A stretch of DNA of 64,000 bases from an uncultured Prevotella sp. (GCA_944319915.1 CALUEY010000004.1:90133-154132); one strand, 5' to 3'. Positions 23,452 through 33,790 are shown, counted from the stretch's first letter. Program-made: numbers and translations. The notes: generated from the letters alone by a model not told the origin.

Positions 23452-25419
23452 ATGTACCGAAAGTATGCTTTGATCTTGGCTGTGCTCCTGCTGCCTTTTG
23501 TGGGGAGGGCGCAGTTCAATACCGACAGGCTCGTGACAATAGGGCGCAGCGCGCTCTATTATGAAGACTATGTGCTTTCGATACAGTATTTCAACCAAGC
23601 CATCCTAGCCAAGCCTTATTTGTATGAGCCTTGGTTCTACCGCGCCGTGGCCAAGTTCAACCTCGATGACTATGTGGGGGCGGAAAACGACTGCACTGAA
23701 GCCCTGGAACGCAATCCATACGTGGTGAACATATATGAGCTTCGCGGCATGGCACGGATACGGCAGGGCAAGTTTGCCGATGCTATAAACGACTATACGA
23801 GGGCTTTGAGGTATGACCCGGAAAACCGCGGGATGTGGCACAACAGGGTGCTGTGCCGCATCCAGGAAAAGGATTATACCGGTGCACTGGCCGAGCTTGA
23901 CACCATGGAGACGCGCTGGAGCAAGTATGCGCCCACATACTCGATGAAGGCCGAGGTATATATGCTGCAGGAAGACACCGCGAAGGCCGTTGAGGCCCTT
24001 GACAAGAGCCTTGCCGTAGACCCTTACGATGGCTCTACATGGACGATGCGGGCGGTGATAAGCCTGGGCAGGAAGGAGTGGAAAGAGGCTGAAGGCTACC
24101 TCGACAAGGCCATCCACTTGCTGCCGAGGCAGGCCGGCAACTACATCAACCGAGCCTTGGCCAGGGTGAACCAGAACAACCTGCGCGGCGCAATGGCCGA
24201 CTATGACACTGCTCTCGATATAGACCCCAACAATTTCCTCGGCCATTATAACCGGGGATTGCTGCGCTCGCAGGTGGGCGACGACAACCGGGCGATAACC
24301 GACTTTGACTTTGTGCTTAAGCTGGAGCCAGACAACCTGATGGCTCTGTTCAACAGGGCCTTGCTGCTCGACAAGACTGGCGACCTCAGGGGAGCCATCA
24401 GAGACTATTCAAAGGTAATCGACCAGTATCCCAATTTCTGGACAGGACTGCATTACCGGGCTAACTGCTATCGCCGCCTGGGCATGACAAAGCAGGCAGA
24501 GGCTGACGAGTTCCGCATATACAAGGCTCAGTTGTACAAGAGCTTGTATGGTATACAGCCACGGCTTAACAAGGAGCAGCTGCGCAAGCGCAGTGATGAG
24601 GATTTGGACAAGTATAACCAGCTCGTCGTGGCCGACGAACAAGTGGTTGAGCATGAGTATGAGAATGACTACCGTGGGCGTGTGCAAGACCACAAGGTGG
24701 AGGTGGCTTTCTTGCCTATGTTCGGCTTGTCGTTCGACAAGTATCATAGCGACGTGGTGCTCTATGCTGCGTTCGACAGGCAGGTGGAAGCCTTCAACCA
24801 ATCCTCGGGAAGCCCAAGGCGCATATATGTAAACTGCAATTCTCCGGCATTGGACGAGCAGCGTTCGAAAGAACTGTTCGGCTGTATCGACTCGCTCTCT
24901 GTGGCCATCGCTGCCGATGATTCCACAGGAAAGGCTCGGGCTGCTGTGCTATTGCGGGCCATTGCTTATTCGGCCACACAAAACTTTGAAAGTGCAATCG
25001 ACGACTTGTCGGATTACTTGCAGGCCGACACTTCGTCGTCGCTCGGATATTGGCAGCGTGCTGTGTGCCAGTTCAAGGTAAACGAGTTCAATGCATCGCT
25101 CGGCACAGATATGGCCATGAAGTATGCCAATGTGCTGGCAGACATAGAGAAGGCCATCGAGCGCAATCCGCAATGTGCGTTCTTGCTTTACAACAGGGCG
25201 AACGTTTATGCCTCGCGCAATGACTATGCAAGGGCAATAGAGGATTACACGGCGGCCATCGCCATCGACAAGTCGCTTGCAGAGGCTTATTACAACCGGG
25301 GCCTTGCCAAGATATTCAGCAAGAAGACCGATGAGGGCATTGCGGACTTGAGCAAGGCCGGCGAGCTTGGGCTTTACAAGGCCTACAGCATAATAAAGCG
25401 TTACAGCAAGAAAGAGTAG
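23452..25419 (+). CDS. exported tetratricopeptide-repeat protein
   Basis: A 655-aa protein with a signal peptide (LILAVLLLPFVGRAQ) and about eight to ten TPR units, for example AVAKFNLDDYVGAENDCTEA, DYTRALRYDP and NRGLAKIFSKKTDEGI. A TPR-free central segment (about 395-460) separates two TPR blocks. TPR proteins scaffold envelope complexes; no specific partner can be named. It follows def by 11 bp. Confidence 0.82.
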   Translation: MYRKYALILAVLLLPFVGRAQFNTDRLVTIGRSALYYEDYVLSIQYFNQAILAKPYLYEPWFYRAVAKFNLDDYVGAENDCTEALERNPYVVNIYELRGMARIRQGKFADAINDYTRALRYDPENRGMWHNRVLCRIQEKDYTGALAELDTMETRWSKYAPTYSMKAEVYMLQEDTAKAVEALDKSLAVDPYDGSTWTMRAVISLGRKEWKEAEGYLDKAIHLLPRQAGNYINRALARVNQNNLRGAMADYDTALDIDPNNFLGHYNRGLLRSQVGDDNRAITDFDFVLKLEPDNLMALFNRALLLDKTGDLRGAIRDYSKVIDQYPNFWTGLHYRANCYRRLGMTKQAEADEFRIYKAQLYKSLYGIQPRLNKEQLRKRSDEDLDKYNQLVVADEQVVEHEYENDYRGRVQDHKVEVAFLPMFGLSFDKYHSDVVLYAAFDRQVEAFNQSSGSPRRIYVNCNSPALDEQRSKELFGCIDSLSVAIAADDSTGKARAAVLLRAIAYSATQNFESAIDDLSDYLQADTSSSLGYWQRAVCQFKVNEFNASLGTDMAMKYANVLADIEKAIERNPQCAFLLYNRANVYASRNDYARAIEDYTAAIAIDKSLAEAYYNRGLAKIFSKKTDEGIADLSKAGELGLYKAYSIIKRYSKKE

Positions 25420-25525
25420 GCTTTTGGTGAGCCGCTTGCCTCAAGGCCTGCATGGCGGCTGCCCATCCCTGCATGGCCCAATGGCATTGTTTGGCATTGC
25501 GCCATTACATTATTATATTAGATAA

Positions 25526-26698
25526 ATGACACAGATGACAACAGACGCGAAGACATTTGCCGGCATTGACGTTCCGGCATATATATTGGAAGAAGAGGCG
25601 TTAAGGCGCAACCTGGCGCTGATTGCCGATGTGGCGAGGCGCGCCGACGTTGAAATAATCCTTGCTTTCAAGGCTTACGCACTGTGGAAAACATTCCCTA
25701 TATTCAAGGAGTACATACGGGCCACCACGGCCAGCTCGCTGAGCGAAGCCAGACTTGCATACGAGGAGTTTGGCGAGCCTGCGCATACGTTCTCCCCGGC
25801 TTACACTGGCAGGGAAATTGACGAGATAGCAAGGTGCTCAAGCCACATAACGTTCAATTCTCTCAGTCAGTTTGCCAACTACGCTGAACGGGCAAGGAAG
25901 GCAAATGCCGGCGTGTCGTGCGGACTGCGCATCAATCCGGAATATTCGGAGGTGGGTACGCTGCTTTACAACCCTTGTGCTCCCGGTACGCGATTCGGCG
26001 TGACGGCCGACAAGTTGCCGGCGTGCCTCCCTGCCGGCATCGACGGTTTCCATTGCCATTGCCATTGCGAGAGTGGGGCAGATGTGTTCCAGCGCACATT
26101 GGAGCATATAGAGCGTAAGTTTTCGCAATGGTTCGGCCAGCTGAAGTGGATAAACTTTGGCGGCGGCCACCTCATGACCCGCAGTGGCTATGACATCGAC
26201 TTGCTTGTGGGCATACTCGAAGGGTTCCATGTGCGTTACCCCCACCTAAAAGTAATATTGGAGCCGGGAAGCGCATTTGCATGGCGCACCGGCTGCCTTG
26301 TAGCCCATGTGGTGGACATCGTAGAAGACCATGGCATAAAGACGGCAATCCTTGATGTCAGTTTCACGTGCCACATGCCCGATTGCCTCGAAATGCCTTA
26401 CCATCCAGAGGTCAGGGGGGCGCAGCTTTGTCCGCTTGAGGCCGCATCTGAGCCATGCACATATCGGCTTGGGGGCAACAGCTGCCTGGCCGGCGACTTC
26501 ATGGGGTCGTGGAGATTCGGTAGTGAGCTGAGTTTGGGCGACACTGTTGTCTTTGAGGATATGCTGCATTATACCACAGTGAAGACCACGATGTTCAATG
26601 GCATTTCGCATCCTGCCATTTACATGCTGCGCAGTGACGGGAACCTCGAAATATTGCGCTCATATTCGTATGATGACTATAAAAATCGGATGGATTGA
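25526..26698 (+). CDS. nspC: carboxynorspermidine decarboxylase
   Basis: A 390-aa PLP-dependent fold-III (alanine racemase-like) decarboxylase forming norspermidine or spermidine from the carboxylated precursor. The Schiff-base lysine is in ILAFKAYALW; GFHCHCHCESGAD, INFGGGHLMT and the EPGSAF segment bind PLP phosphate; C-terminal NSCLAGD supplies the catalytic cysteine. The carboxyspermidine dehydrogenase partner is not in the window. ATG at 25526 used; an in-frame ATG lies at 25535. Confidence 0.9.
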   Translation: MTQMTTDAKTFAGIDVPAYILEEEALRRNLALIADVARRADVEIILAFKAYALWKTFPIFKEYIRATTASSLSEARLAYEEFGEPAHTFSPAYTGREIDEIARCSSHITFNSLSQFANYAERARKANAGVSCGLRINPEYSEVGTLLYNPCAPGTRFGVTADKLPACLPAGIDGFHCHCHCESGADVFQRTLEHIERKFSQWFGQLKWINFGGGHLMTRSGYDIDLLVGILEGFHVRYPHLKVILEPGSAFAWRTGCLVAHVVDIVEDHGIKTAILDVSFTCHMPDCLEMPYHPEVRGAQLCPLEAASEPCTYRLGGNSCLAGDFMGSWRFGSELSLGDTVVFEDMLHYTTVKTTMFNGISHPAIYMLRSDGNLEILRSYSYDDYKNRMD

Positions 26699-26727
26699 AA
26701 AATATTTTGAAAAAAGTTCCCGAAAAT

Positions 26728-26758
26728 TTTGCAGGTTTAAAAAAAAGCCGTACCTTTG
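26728..26758 (+). promoter_or_regulatory. promoter of the Gly-Leu-Leu-Gly tRNA operon
   Basis: TTTG (26728-26731), 19-bp spacer, TACCTTTG (26751-26758), 44 bp before the first tRNA. It probably also serves the protein gene at 27223. Confidence 0.85.
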
Positions 26759-26801
26759 CACCGCATTAAGAGAAATGCTCCTTGCAGAAAGGATTTGAAA
26801 A

Positions 26802-26874
<73 letters not shown>

Positions 26875-26921
26875 CGACATATTGTACAAAAAAGAGTTTT
26901 GGGTTATTTAAGCCCCAAAAT

Positions 26922-27003
26922 GCCCAGGTGGCGGAATTGGTAGACGCGCACGTTTCAGGTGCGTGTGCCGCGAGGCGTGCAGGTTCGAGTCCTGTTCTGG
27001 GCA
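26922..27003 (+). tRNA. tRNA-Leu (CAG)
   Basis: An 82-nt class II tRNA: acceptor GCCCAGG, anticodon stem CACGT/GCGTG around loop TTCAGGT (anticodon CAG), short variable arm, T-loop GTTCGAGTC. Confidence 0.95.
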
Positions 27004-27018
27004 CTCTTTTGTTTAGTT

Positions 27019-27102
27019 GGAGAGGTGGCGGAATTGGTAGACGCGCTACTTTGAGGGGGTAGTGTTAATTGCGACGTGGGAGTTCGAGTCTCCTCCTCTT
27101 CA
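27019..27102 (+). tRNA. tRNA-Leu (GAG)
   Basis: An 84-nt class II tRNA: acceptor GGAGAGG/CCTCTTC, anticodon stem CTACT/GGTAG with loop TTGAGGG (anticodon GAG), variable arm, T-arm GGGAGTTCGAGTCTCCT. Confidence 0.94.
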
Positions 27103-27113
27103 CTATTTTATCG

Positions 27114-27186
<73 letters not shown>

Positions 27187-27222
27187 CTTTCTTTTTTTAC
27201 TTCAGAAAAACAACATTACGAG

Positions 27223-27768
27223 ATGAATTTATATTTAAGGTATTTTGATAAAGAGACTTTGGTTCATAATGTTGACGATGCGATTGATTTTCTTGCAAGT
27301 ATTGACGAAATAGGGATGAACCCCATGCTCGAGGAGGATATACGTGAATATGCCGCAAGCGACGTGTATTACCCCAAGCGCTATAAGATACGTCCCCGCA
27401 TTTATTTCATAATCATCAAGACCGAGGCCGCCACAATGCTTGACTTCAAGGAGAAGCGGGCGTTGCATAGCGTGACTCCAGGCAGCGAAAGGGAGAAGCT
27501 GGTGTCACCCGTAATTGCACATCTTAACGAGGAGTTGCCGGGCTGGTATGAGGGCGTGATTGATTTCAAGCGGGTGCTTCAGGTGCCTGGAACGGGTAAA
27601 TACCAATACCGCGACACTCATTTCGTGGCCCAGTGCAAGGCTATGTCGGGCATGGATTGCTACAACCGCATAGTGGACCATTTGCGCCAGAGGGTAGACA
27701 GTAGGAGCCAGTTCCCCTCGGCAAAGGGCAAGAACTTCAAGTTCCGTTATCTCGGTCAGTGCAAATAG
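27223..27768 (+). CDS. conserved hypothetical protein downstream of tRNAs
   Basis: A 181-aa soluble protein without signal or membrane segment. It starts [20 protein letters not shown] and has a KFRYLGQ-like C-terminus. The coding start is the first ATG after the tRNA-Gly; earlier frame extension runs through the tRNA and is excluded. No motif recognised; it appears to be read from the tRNA promoter. Composition matches the chromosome. Confidence 0.75.
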   Translation: MNLYLRYFDKETLVHNVDDAIDFLASIDEIGMNPMLEEDIREYAASDVYYPKRYKIRPRIYFIIIKTEAATMLDFKEKRALHSVTPGSEREKLVSPVIAHLNEELPGWYEGVIDFKRVLQVPGTGKYQYRDTHFVAQCKAMSGMDCYNRIVDHLRQRVDSRSQFPSAKGKNFKFRYLGQCK

Positions 27769-27825
27769 TGTAGGGTTCCGCCATATGCGGGCCATTGTGA
27801 AGGTGAGGACATAAGGTGTGACGGC

Positions 27826-28245
27826 ATGAATAAGGTTATGCTTATAGGCAATGTGGGCAAGGATCCCGATGTGCGCTATGTGGACAAGGGTGTTGCGGTG
27901 GCGAGGTTCCCGCTTGCAACCACCGAGCGGGGGTATGTGCTTCAGAATGGTACTCAGGTGCCCGATCGCACAGACTGGCATAACGTTGTGTTGTGGCGCA
28001 GGCTTGCTGAGATTGTGGAGAAATATGTCCACAAGGGTGATAAGTTGTACATTGAGGGCCGCATCCGTTACACTACCTATGACGATAGGCAGGGCGTAAG
28101 GCATAATATGACAGAGATTTGGGCCGAAAACATGGAAATGCTCACCCCCAAGCCAAGAGCCGGAAGCTCAACGGAGATGCCCGTGGCCGCCAAGGGCGCT
28201 GTAGAGGTTGGCGGCAAGACTGAGGGAAACCAGGCTCCTTTCTGA
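27826..28245 (+). CDS. ssb: single-stranded DNA-binding protein
   Basis: A 139-aa OB-fold protein beginning MNKVMLIGNVGKDPDVRY, with WHNVVLWRRLAEIVEKYVHKGD and IEGRIRYTTYDD, the conserved SSB core. The flexible tail ends QAPF instead of the acidic DDDIPF-type tip, although the terminal Pro-Phe is kept. It coats ssDNA in replication and repair. Confidence 0.94.
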   Translation: MNKVMLIGNVGKDPDVRYVDKGVAVARFPLATTERGYVLQNGTQVPDRTDWHNVVLWRRLAEIVEKYVHKGDKLYIEGRIRYTTYDDRQGVRHNMTEIWAENMEMLTPKPRAGSSTEMPVAAKGAVEVGGKTEGNQAPF

Positions 28246-28486
28246 TTTTTTGTTTTCAGGAAAGTCATTGGCAAAGAGGCTTCTCATTTGCCGCCGCATT
28301 AGGTATAATGTCGTTGCCGGAACGTTCTGGCGCTTGATGTATTTGCCGCTTTTCCCTGCGGCTTTATTCACTGAGGTGGTCACTTGGTTTATGAGGAAAA
28401 GGCACGTGGCCAAGGGTTGAAAGCCGTAATGGCGGCAATGGTGTATGGCAAGCAGGTTGCCGAGGATAAAAATACGTGCCATTTCC

Positions 28487-28517
28487 TTTGTATTTCATTT
28501 GTTTTACCTTAATTTTG
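28487..28517 (+). promoter_or_regulatory. promoter of engB-ABC-F-recR operon
   Basis: TTTG (28487-28490), 19-bp spacer, TAATTTTG (28510-28517), 21 bp before the engB start. Confidence 0.8.
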
Positions 28518-28538
28518 CACAGAAAATAAATTGTAGAT

Positions 28539-29144
28539 ATGGAAATAAAGACAGCAGAGTTCACGTTGAGCGCTCCGCGTGAGTCGATGTGTCCAAAGGA
28601 CAATCGCATAGAGTATGCGTTCATCGGTCGCTCAAACGTGGGAAAGTCGAGCCTCATAAACATGTTGTGTGAGAACAAAAAGTTGGCCAAGACATCGGCC
28701 ACGCCTGGCAAGACGCTGCTCATCAACCACTTCATAATAAACCGCGATTGGTATCTTGTGGACCTCCCTGGGTACGGATTTGCCAAGCGGTCGAAGTCGG
28801 AGATAGCCAGGCTCGACCAAATGATAAGCGGCTATATCTTGCAGCGCAAGCAGCTTGCTTGCGTGTTCGTGCTTGTTGACATCAGGCACGAGGCAATGAA
28901 AATAGACCTTGACTTCATCAATTGGCTTGGGGCGAGTGGCATACCTCTTGCAATAGTGTTTACCAAGGCCGACAAGCTTTCGCAGGGCAAGGTGCAAGCC
29001 AATGTGGAGGCATACAAGCAGAAACTCATGGAGACATGGGAAGAACTGCCACCAGTGTTCGTGACGTCTGCCGAGAAAAAGACCGGCAAGGGCGAATTGC
29101 TTGATTATATAGATTCCGTAAACAAGTCGCTCAAGGAGGCATAA
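28539..29144 (+). CDS. engB: ribosome biogenesis GTP-binding protein EngB/YsxC
   Basis: A 201-aa TRAFAC GTPase for large-subunit assembly. G1 [13 protein letters not shown]2-region TSATPGKT, G3 [10 protein letters not shown]4 TKADKL and G5 TSAEKKTGK are all present. First gene of a close-packed set: the ABC-F gene starts 4 bp after its stop. Confidence 0.96.
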   Translation: MEIKTAEFTLSAPRESMCPKDNRIEYAFIGRSNVGKSSLINMLCENKKLAKTSATPGKTLLINHFIINRDWYLVDLPGYGFAKRSKSEIARLDQMISGYILQRKQLACVFVLVDIRHEAMKIDLDFINWLGASGIPLAIVFTKADKLSQGKVQANVEAYKQKLMETWEELPPVFVTSAEKKTGKGELLDYIDSVNKSLKEA

Positions 29145-29148
29145 GGTA

Positions 29149-30939
29149 ATGGCAAAGGACACTCCTTTTCTTGACGTCCAGAATCTAACGAAGTCGTTTG
29201 GTGCGCTCGTACTGTTTGAAAACATCAGTTTCAGCATAGCGGCAGGGCAACGTGTAGGCCTTATCGCGAAGAACGGCACAGGCAAGTCTACGCTGCTTTC
29301 CGTGCTTTCGGGCAAGGAGGGATATGACTCCGGCGAGATAATATTCCGCAGAGGGTTGAAGGTGGGCTACCTTGAACAGGCTCCGGCGTTCAATCCAGAC
29401 GAGACAGTGCTCGATGCCTGCTTCAATCACCATGGCGAAGAGTCGATGGTGCTGAAAGCCAAGCAAATACTGACAAAGCTGAAAATCCGCGACTTGGCGC
29501 AGCCTATGGGGCAGTTGAGCGGCGGCCAGCAAAAGCGGGTGGCATTGGCCAACGTGCTAATTACCGAGCCAGACTTGCTGATACTTGATGAGCCTACCAA
29601 CCACCTCGACCTTGAGATGATAGAGTGGCTTGAGGGCTATCTGGCAAGTGGGAACAAGACGCTCCTGATGGTGACGCACGACCGCTTTTTCCTCGACCAT
29701 GTGTGTTCTGTGATTCTTGAGCTTGACGACAAGAGCATCTATTCGTACCGAGGGAATTACAGCTATTACCTTGAGAAAAGGCAGGAACGCATTGACGCCC
29801 GCAGGGCGGAAATAGCCCGCGCCAACAACCTGTATAAGCGTGAGCTTGATTGGATGAGGCGTATGCCGCAAGCCCGTGGCCATAAGGCAAAGTACCGTGA
29901 GGACGCTTTCTATGAGCTTGAGCGGGTGGCAAAGCAGCGCATGGAGGAGAGGCAGATGCGGCTTAAGTCGTCTAATGTTTACATAGGCAGCAAGATATTC
30001 GAATGTCAATATATATCAAAGGCGTGGTCGCCCGAGCACGTCATAATGAAAGATTTCTATTATAATTTCTCGCGATACGAGAAGATGGGCATCGTAGGCA
30101 ATAACGGTACAGGAAAGTCTACTTTCGTAAAGATGCTTCTGGGAATCGAGCAGCCAGACTCGGGCCGGATAGTGATAGGCGACACGGTGCGCTTTGGCTA
30201 TTTCTCGCAGGAGGGCCTGAAGTTTGACGAAGGCGAGAAAGTGATAGACGTGATACGCAATATAGCAGACTATATCGACATTGGCGGAGGGCGTCGCTTG
30301 TCGGCCTCGCAGTTTTTGCAATATTTCCTCTTTACGCCAGAGCAGCAGCACAATTACGTAAGCAAGCTAAGCGGCGGCGAGCGTCGCAAGCTTTACCTCT
30401 GCACGGTGCTGATGAAGAACCCTAATTTCCTTGTCCTCGATGAGCCTACCAACGACCTTGACATTGTGACGCTCCAGATACTGGAAGAGTATCTGGCCGA
30501 TTTTCCAGGCTGCGTGATAGTCGTGAGCCATGACAGGTATTTCATGGACAAGGTGGTTGACCACTTGCTGGTATTCAATGGCAATGGGGTGATAAAGGAT
30601 TTCCCCGGCAACTATACGCAGTACAGGGAGTGGAGTGCCCTTGAGCCTAAGGCTCCGGCAGAGGAAAAGGCTGTTGAAAAGAAGTCTGTGCAGTCGGCGC
30701 AGCCCAAGCGTGGAGGTAAGCGGAAGATGACTTACAAGGAAAAAACCGAGTTTGCCGCCTTGGAGTCGGAAATATCGGCTTTGGAACAGGAACAGGCTGC
30801 TATAGAGGCCGCGCTTTGCAGCGGGAAACTCAGTGTTGAGGACTTGACTGAGAAAAGCCGGCGTTTGCCCCTGTTGAAAGAGGAACTCGATGCCAAGAGC
30901 ATGAGGTGGCTTGAACTGAGTGAGATTGAAAGCAATTGA
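29149..30939 (+). CDS. ABC-F family ATPase (Uup-like)
   Basis: A 596-aa cytoplasmic protein with two ABC domains and no membrane segments. Domain 1: KNGTGKSTLL, LSGGQQKR, LLILDEPTNHLD. Domain 2: NNGTGKSTF, LSGGERRKLYL, LDEPTNDLD. A linker lies between them and a C-terminal coiled coil (about 525-590) follows. Architecture fits Uup-like ABC-F proteins acting on translating ribosomes or DNA; a resistance-type role is not indicated by context. Confidence 0.9.
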   Translation: MAKDTPFLDVQNLTKSFGALVLFENISFSIAAGQRVGLIAKNGTGKSTLLSVLSGKEGYDSGEIIFRRGLKVGYLEQAPAFNPDETVLDACFNHHGEESMVLKAKQILTKLKIRDLAQPMGQLSGGQQKRVALANVLITEPDLLILDEPTNHLDLEMIEWLEGYLASGNKTLLMVTHDRFFLDHVCSVILELDDKSIYSYRGNYSYYLEKRQERIDARRAEIARANNLYKRELDWMRRMPQARGHKAKYREDAFYELERVAKQRMEERQMRLKSSNVYIGSKIFECQYISKAWSPEHVIMKDFYYNFSRYEKMGIVGNNGTGKSTFVKMLLGIEQPDSGRIVIGDTVRFGYFSQEGLKFDEGEKVIDVIRNIADYIDIGGGRRLSASQFLQYFLFTPEQQHNYVSKLSGGERRKLYLCTVLMKNPNFLVLDEPTNDLDIVTLQILEEYLADFPGCVIVVSHDRYFMDKVVDHLLVFNGNGVIKDFPGNYTQYREWSALEPKAPAEEKAVEKKSVQSAQPKRGGKRKMTYKEKTEFAALESEISALEQEQAAIEAALCSGKLSVEDLTEKSRRLPLLKEELDAKSMRWLELSEIESN

Positions 30940-30948
30940 TAGGGCGTC

Positions 30949-31563
30949 ATGATTCAGCAGTATCCTTCGCAATTACTTCAGAAAGCCGTAGAGGAGTTTG
31001 CCAAGTTGCCAGGCATAGGCAGAAAGACCGCGCTTAGGCTTGTGCTTCACCTTCTGAGGCGTGAGCCTGAGGAAGTGGAGCGGTTTGCCGAGGCCGTGGC
31101 AAAGTTGCGGCGTGAGGTGAAATATTGCTCAGTGTGCCATAACATCTGCGATGATGATGTATGTGCGATATGCGCAGACAAGAACCGTGACAGGTCTTTG
31201 ATATGTGTTGTAGAAAACGTTCAGGACGTGATGGCCGTGGAGGCAACTATGCAGTATCATGGGCTGTATCATGTCTTGGGCGGGGTTATATCGCCTATGG
31301 ACGGCATTGGCCCTGGTGACATCGAGATAGACTCTCTTGTGGAGAGGGTTGCCCGTGGAGGGGTGGGCGAGGTTATATTGGCTCTTGGCTCCACAATGGA
31401 GGGCGACACCACAAACTTTTACATTTACAGGAAATTGTCGCAATACGATGTGAGGCTGAGCGTGATAGCTCGCGGCATATCCGTTGGCGACGAGCTTGAA
31501 TACACCGACGAGGTGACGCTTGGGCGGTCGATACTCAACAGAACCTTGTTTGACGGGAAATGA
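30949..31563 (+). CDS. recR: recombination protein RecR
   Basis: A 204-aa protein of the RecFOR pathway. N-terminal helix-hairpin-helix ([15 protein letters not shown]), C4 zinc finger (CSVCHN...CAIC), TOPRIM domain ([28 protein letters not shown]) and a C-terminal [15 protein letters not shown]-type wedge. It begins 9 bp after the ABC-F stop. Confidence 0.96.
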   Translation: MIQQYPSQLLQKAVEEFAKLPGIGRKTALRLVLHLLRREPEEVERFAEAVAKLRREVKYCSVCHNICDDDVCAICADKNRDRSLICVVENVQDVMAVEATMQYHGLYHVLGGVISPMDGIGPGDIEIDSLVERVARGGVGEVILALGSTMEGDTTNFYIYRKLSQYDVRLSVIARGISVGDELEYTDEVTLGRSILNRTLFDGK

Positions 31564-31579
31564 CAAGTAACATTATGAT

Positions 31580-32014
31580 ATGAAGAGAACACGGAATATA
31601 TTGTTGGCAGAGTTCTTGGTGGTCGTGGCTTTGGCGCTGGGCTTGGCGGTCTTGTATGAGTGCGGCGTGCTTTGCGCCGGAATGTGGGCCACCAGCGATA
31701 CCCTTGAGTTCGCATTGGCCACGCTCATGGAGCTTGTCACCCTTGTCTCCATCCCGGTGGCGTTGCGTATGTTCAGGTTCAGGCCTGTAAGGAAAGCCTT
31801 GCGCTCAAGGGGCGAGATGGCGTTGAGAACCTATGGGTCCGTGCGCATCTTGCTCCTCGGGGTGCCGATGGTTGCCAATGCGTTGCTGTACTATTTGTTC
31901 ATGTCTACCACTTTCGGTTACATGGGCATAATCCTGCTGCTGTGCATGCCGTTCGTTTTTCCGTCGTTGGGGCGGTGCCATTACGAAGTGTCTACATCCT
32001 GCGGTGAAGAATGA
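31580..32014 (+). CDS. small integral membrane protein, unknown
   Basis: A 144-aa protein with about four membrane helices (residues about 7-30, 45-62, 85-105, 110-128). The second and third are joined by a basic loop (RFRPVRKALRSRGE). No motif recognised. It begins 16 bp after recR and overlaps the glycosyltransferase start by ATGA. Confidence 0.75.
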   Translation: MKRTRNILLAEFLVVVALALGLAVLYECGVLCAGMWATSDTLEFALATLMELVTLVSIPVALRMFRFRPVRKALRSRGEMALRTYGSVRILLLGVPMVANALLYYLFMSTTFGYMGIILLLCMPFVFPSLGRCHYEVSTSCGEE

Positions 32015-33201
32015 AGCTGAGCGTAATCATTGTAAATTATAACGTCAAGTACTATGCAGAGCAATGCCTGAACAGCCTTGTGCGGGCTCTTGACGGCATA
32101 GAGAGTGAGGTGTTTGTGGTTGACAACCACTCAAAGGACGACTCGGCTGGGTACCTTGCCCGTCGCTTCAAGTGGGTGTCGTTGATAGACAGCAATCACA
32201 ACTTGGGTTTTGCCCGTGCCAACAACATCGCCATTGGGCAGTCATCCGGTGAGTATGTGCTTTTGATAAATCCAGACACCTTCGTAGGTGAAGACACCAT
32301 CCGCAGCGTGTTGGCGTTCATGGAGGAGCACCCCCGTGCAGGAGGGGCAGGCGTAAAGATGTTCAATCCCGACGGCACCCGGGCCATGGAGTCGCGGCGC
32401 GGCTTGCCCACGCCTCTTACGTCGTTTTACAAGATGTTCGGCCTTTGCGCACGATTCCCGCGCAGTCGCACGTTTGGGCGCTACTATATGGGCTATCTCA
32501 GTTGGGATGAGCCAGTCAGGATTGAAGTCATCAGCGGGGCGTTCTGCTTGTTGCGGCGTTCGGCGATAGACAAGGTTGGGTTGCTCGACGAGGACTTCTT
32601 CATGTACGGTGAAGACATCGACTTGTCTTACCGTCTGCTAAAGGGCGGTTTTGAAAACTGGTATTTGCCTTTCCCCATATTGCATTATAAGGGCGAGAGC
32701 ACCCACAAGACATCTTTCAGGTACGTTCATGTGTTTTACCAGGCTATGCTCATCTTCTTCCGCAAGCATTATGGCCATTTGAGCTTTTGCATAACAATCC
32801 CCGTCAAAGTGGCCATTTATGCCAAGGCTTTTGCCGCGTTGGTAGCCATGCAGTCAAGTAGGTTGCGCAAGTCGTTGGGGTTTGTCCGCAAGCGGAGGCA
32901 GGAGCCGAGGTACTTTTTCGTTGGCGGGAAGCAGATGGTAGACCGTTGCCGCTTGGTGTCGCGCCGCAAGGGGCTCACAGCCGGCTTCTGTTATTGCGAT
33001 GAGGGCAATTGTGAGTCGGCCATGGACGATATAGCCGGTTTTGGCGACAAGGTTCCTGTTTACGTGGTGTTCGATGTTGATTCTTTTTCTTATAAATCCA
33101 TGTTGGAAATAATGTCCAGGATGCCAAGGCCCAATGTGAAGCTGGGTACATTCTCAAACAAGACTAAAGTCATAATAACCCCAGATGAGATAATAAAATG
33201 A
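32011..33201 (+). CDS. family 2 glycosyltransferase
   Basis: A 396-aa GT-A fold enzyme: N-terminal LSVIIVNYNVKYY, acceptor-site VDNHSKDDSAGY, NHNLGFARANN, metal-binding LINPDTF and a GEDIDLSYRL catalytic-region motif. Similar to rhamnosyl/other hexosyltransferases of the WbbL type. The C-terminal 120 residues contain a second region (QMVDRCRLVSRRKG, CDEGNCESAMDDI) I do not recognise. Acceptor unknown; coupled to the neighbours on both sides by ATGA overlaps. Confidence 0.85.
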   Translation: MKLSVIIVNYNVKYYAEQCLNSLVRALDGIESEVFVVDNHSKDDSAGYLARRFKWVSLIDSNHNLGFARANNIAIGQSSGEYVLLINPDTFVGEDTIRSVLAFMEEHPRAGGAGVKMFNPDGTRAMESRRGLPTPLTSFYKMFGLCARFPRSRTFGRYYMGYLSWDEPVRIEVISGAFCLLRRSAIDKVGLLDEDFFMYGEDIDLSYRLLKGGFENWYLPFPILHYKGESTHKTSFRYVHVFYQAMLIFFRKHYGHLSFCITIPVKVAIYAKAFAALVAMQSSRLRKSLGFVRKRRQEPRYFFVGGKQMVDRCRLVSRRKGLTAGFCYCDEGNCESAMDDIAGFGDKVPVYVVFDVDSFSYKSMLEIMSRMPRPNVKLGTFSNKTKVIITPDEIIK

Positions 33202-33719
33202 CGTTTAGCGGAAAGTCTTCACTTGTTCGGCTGAGGGCAATGGAGCCAGAGGATCTTGACTGGCTTTATTGCATAGAGAACGACCAAAGCCTGTGGAACG
33301 TAGGGGCCACCAACGTTCCGTATTCTCGTTATGCCCTCCATGACTACATGGCCAATGCGTCAAACGACATATATGCCGACCGCCAGGTGCGTCTGGTTAT
33401 CGAGGATGCAGGCGGAAGCGCCGTGGGGATAGTCGACCTGGTGAATTTCGACCCCCAGCATCTCCGTGCCGAAGTCGGCATTGTCATTGATGCAAGGTAC
33501 CGCAGGCGAGGATATGCGTCAGAGGCGTTAGGCCTTGTAGCCTCGTATTCGGGCGAGGTGTTGCATCTTCACCAGCTTTATGCAGTTGTCAGTGAGGCCA
33601 ATGCAGCATCTGTAGGCCTGTTCGGGAAGCTTGGCTATGGGGCCGTTACACGGCTCAAGGGATGGCTTTTCGATGGCCACAAGTTTGCCGACGCGCTATT
33701 GATGCAATTTTTTTTGTAA
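33198..33719 (+). CDS. GNAT family N-acetyltransferase (RimJ/L-like)
   Basis: A 173-aa acetyltransferase. RLRAMEPEDLDWLYCIEND at the start and the acetyl-CoA motif A (AEVGIVIDARYRRRGYASEALG, in part) match the RimJ/RimL or spermidine N1-acetyltransferase-like GNAT group. Substrate unknown; overlaps the preceding glycosyltransferase by ATGA. Confidence 0.87.
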   Translation: MTFSGKSSLVRLRAMEPEDLDWLYCIENDQSLWNVGATNVPYSRYALHDYMANASNDIYADRQVRLVIEDAGGSAVGIVDLVNFDPQHLRAEVGIVIDARYRRRGYASEALGLVASYSGEVLHLHQLYAVVSEANAASVGLFGKLGYGAVTRLKGWLFDGHKFADALLMQFFL

Positions 33720-33734
33720 CTTTTTTATGGAAAG

Positions 33735-33766
33735 TTTGGTGGAATGACAAAAAATGCCTACCTTTG
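33735..33766 (+). promoter_or_regulatory. promoter of the tRNA-Asp pair
   Basis: TTTG (33735-33738), 20-bp spacer, TACCTTTG (33759-33766). Confidence 0.85.
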
Positions 33767-33790
33767 CACCCGCAAACGAAAAATAAGTTT

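Noticed and set aside
28208-28420. 70-aa frame between ssb and engB, one possible membrane helix
   Set aside because: It overlaps the ssb 3' end, has no promoter or RBS, and I cannot match it to a family; left open as a weak candidate small membrane protein.
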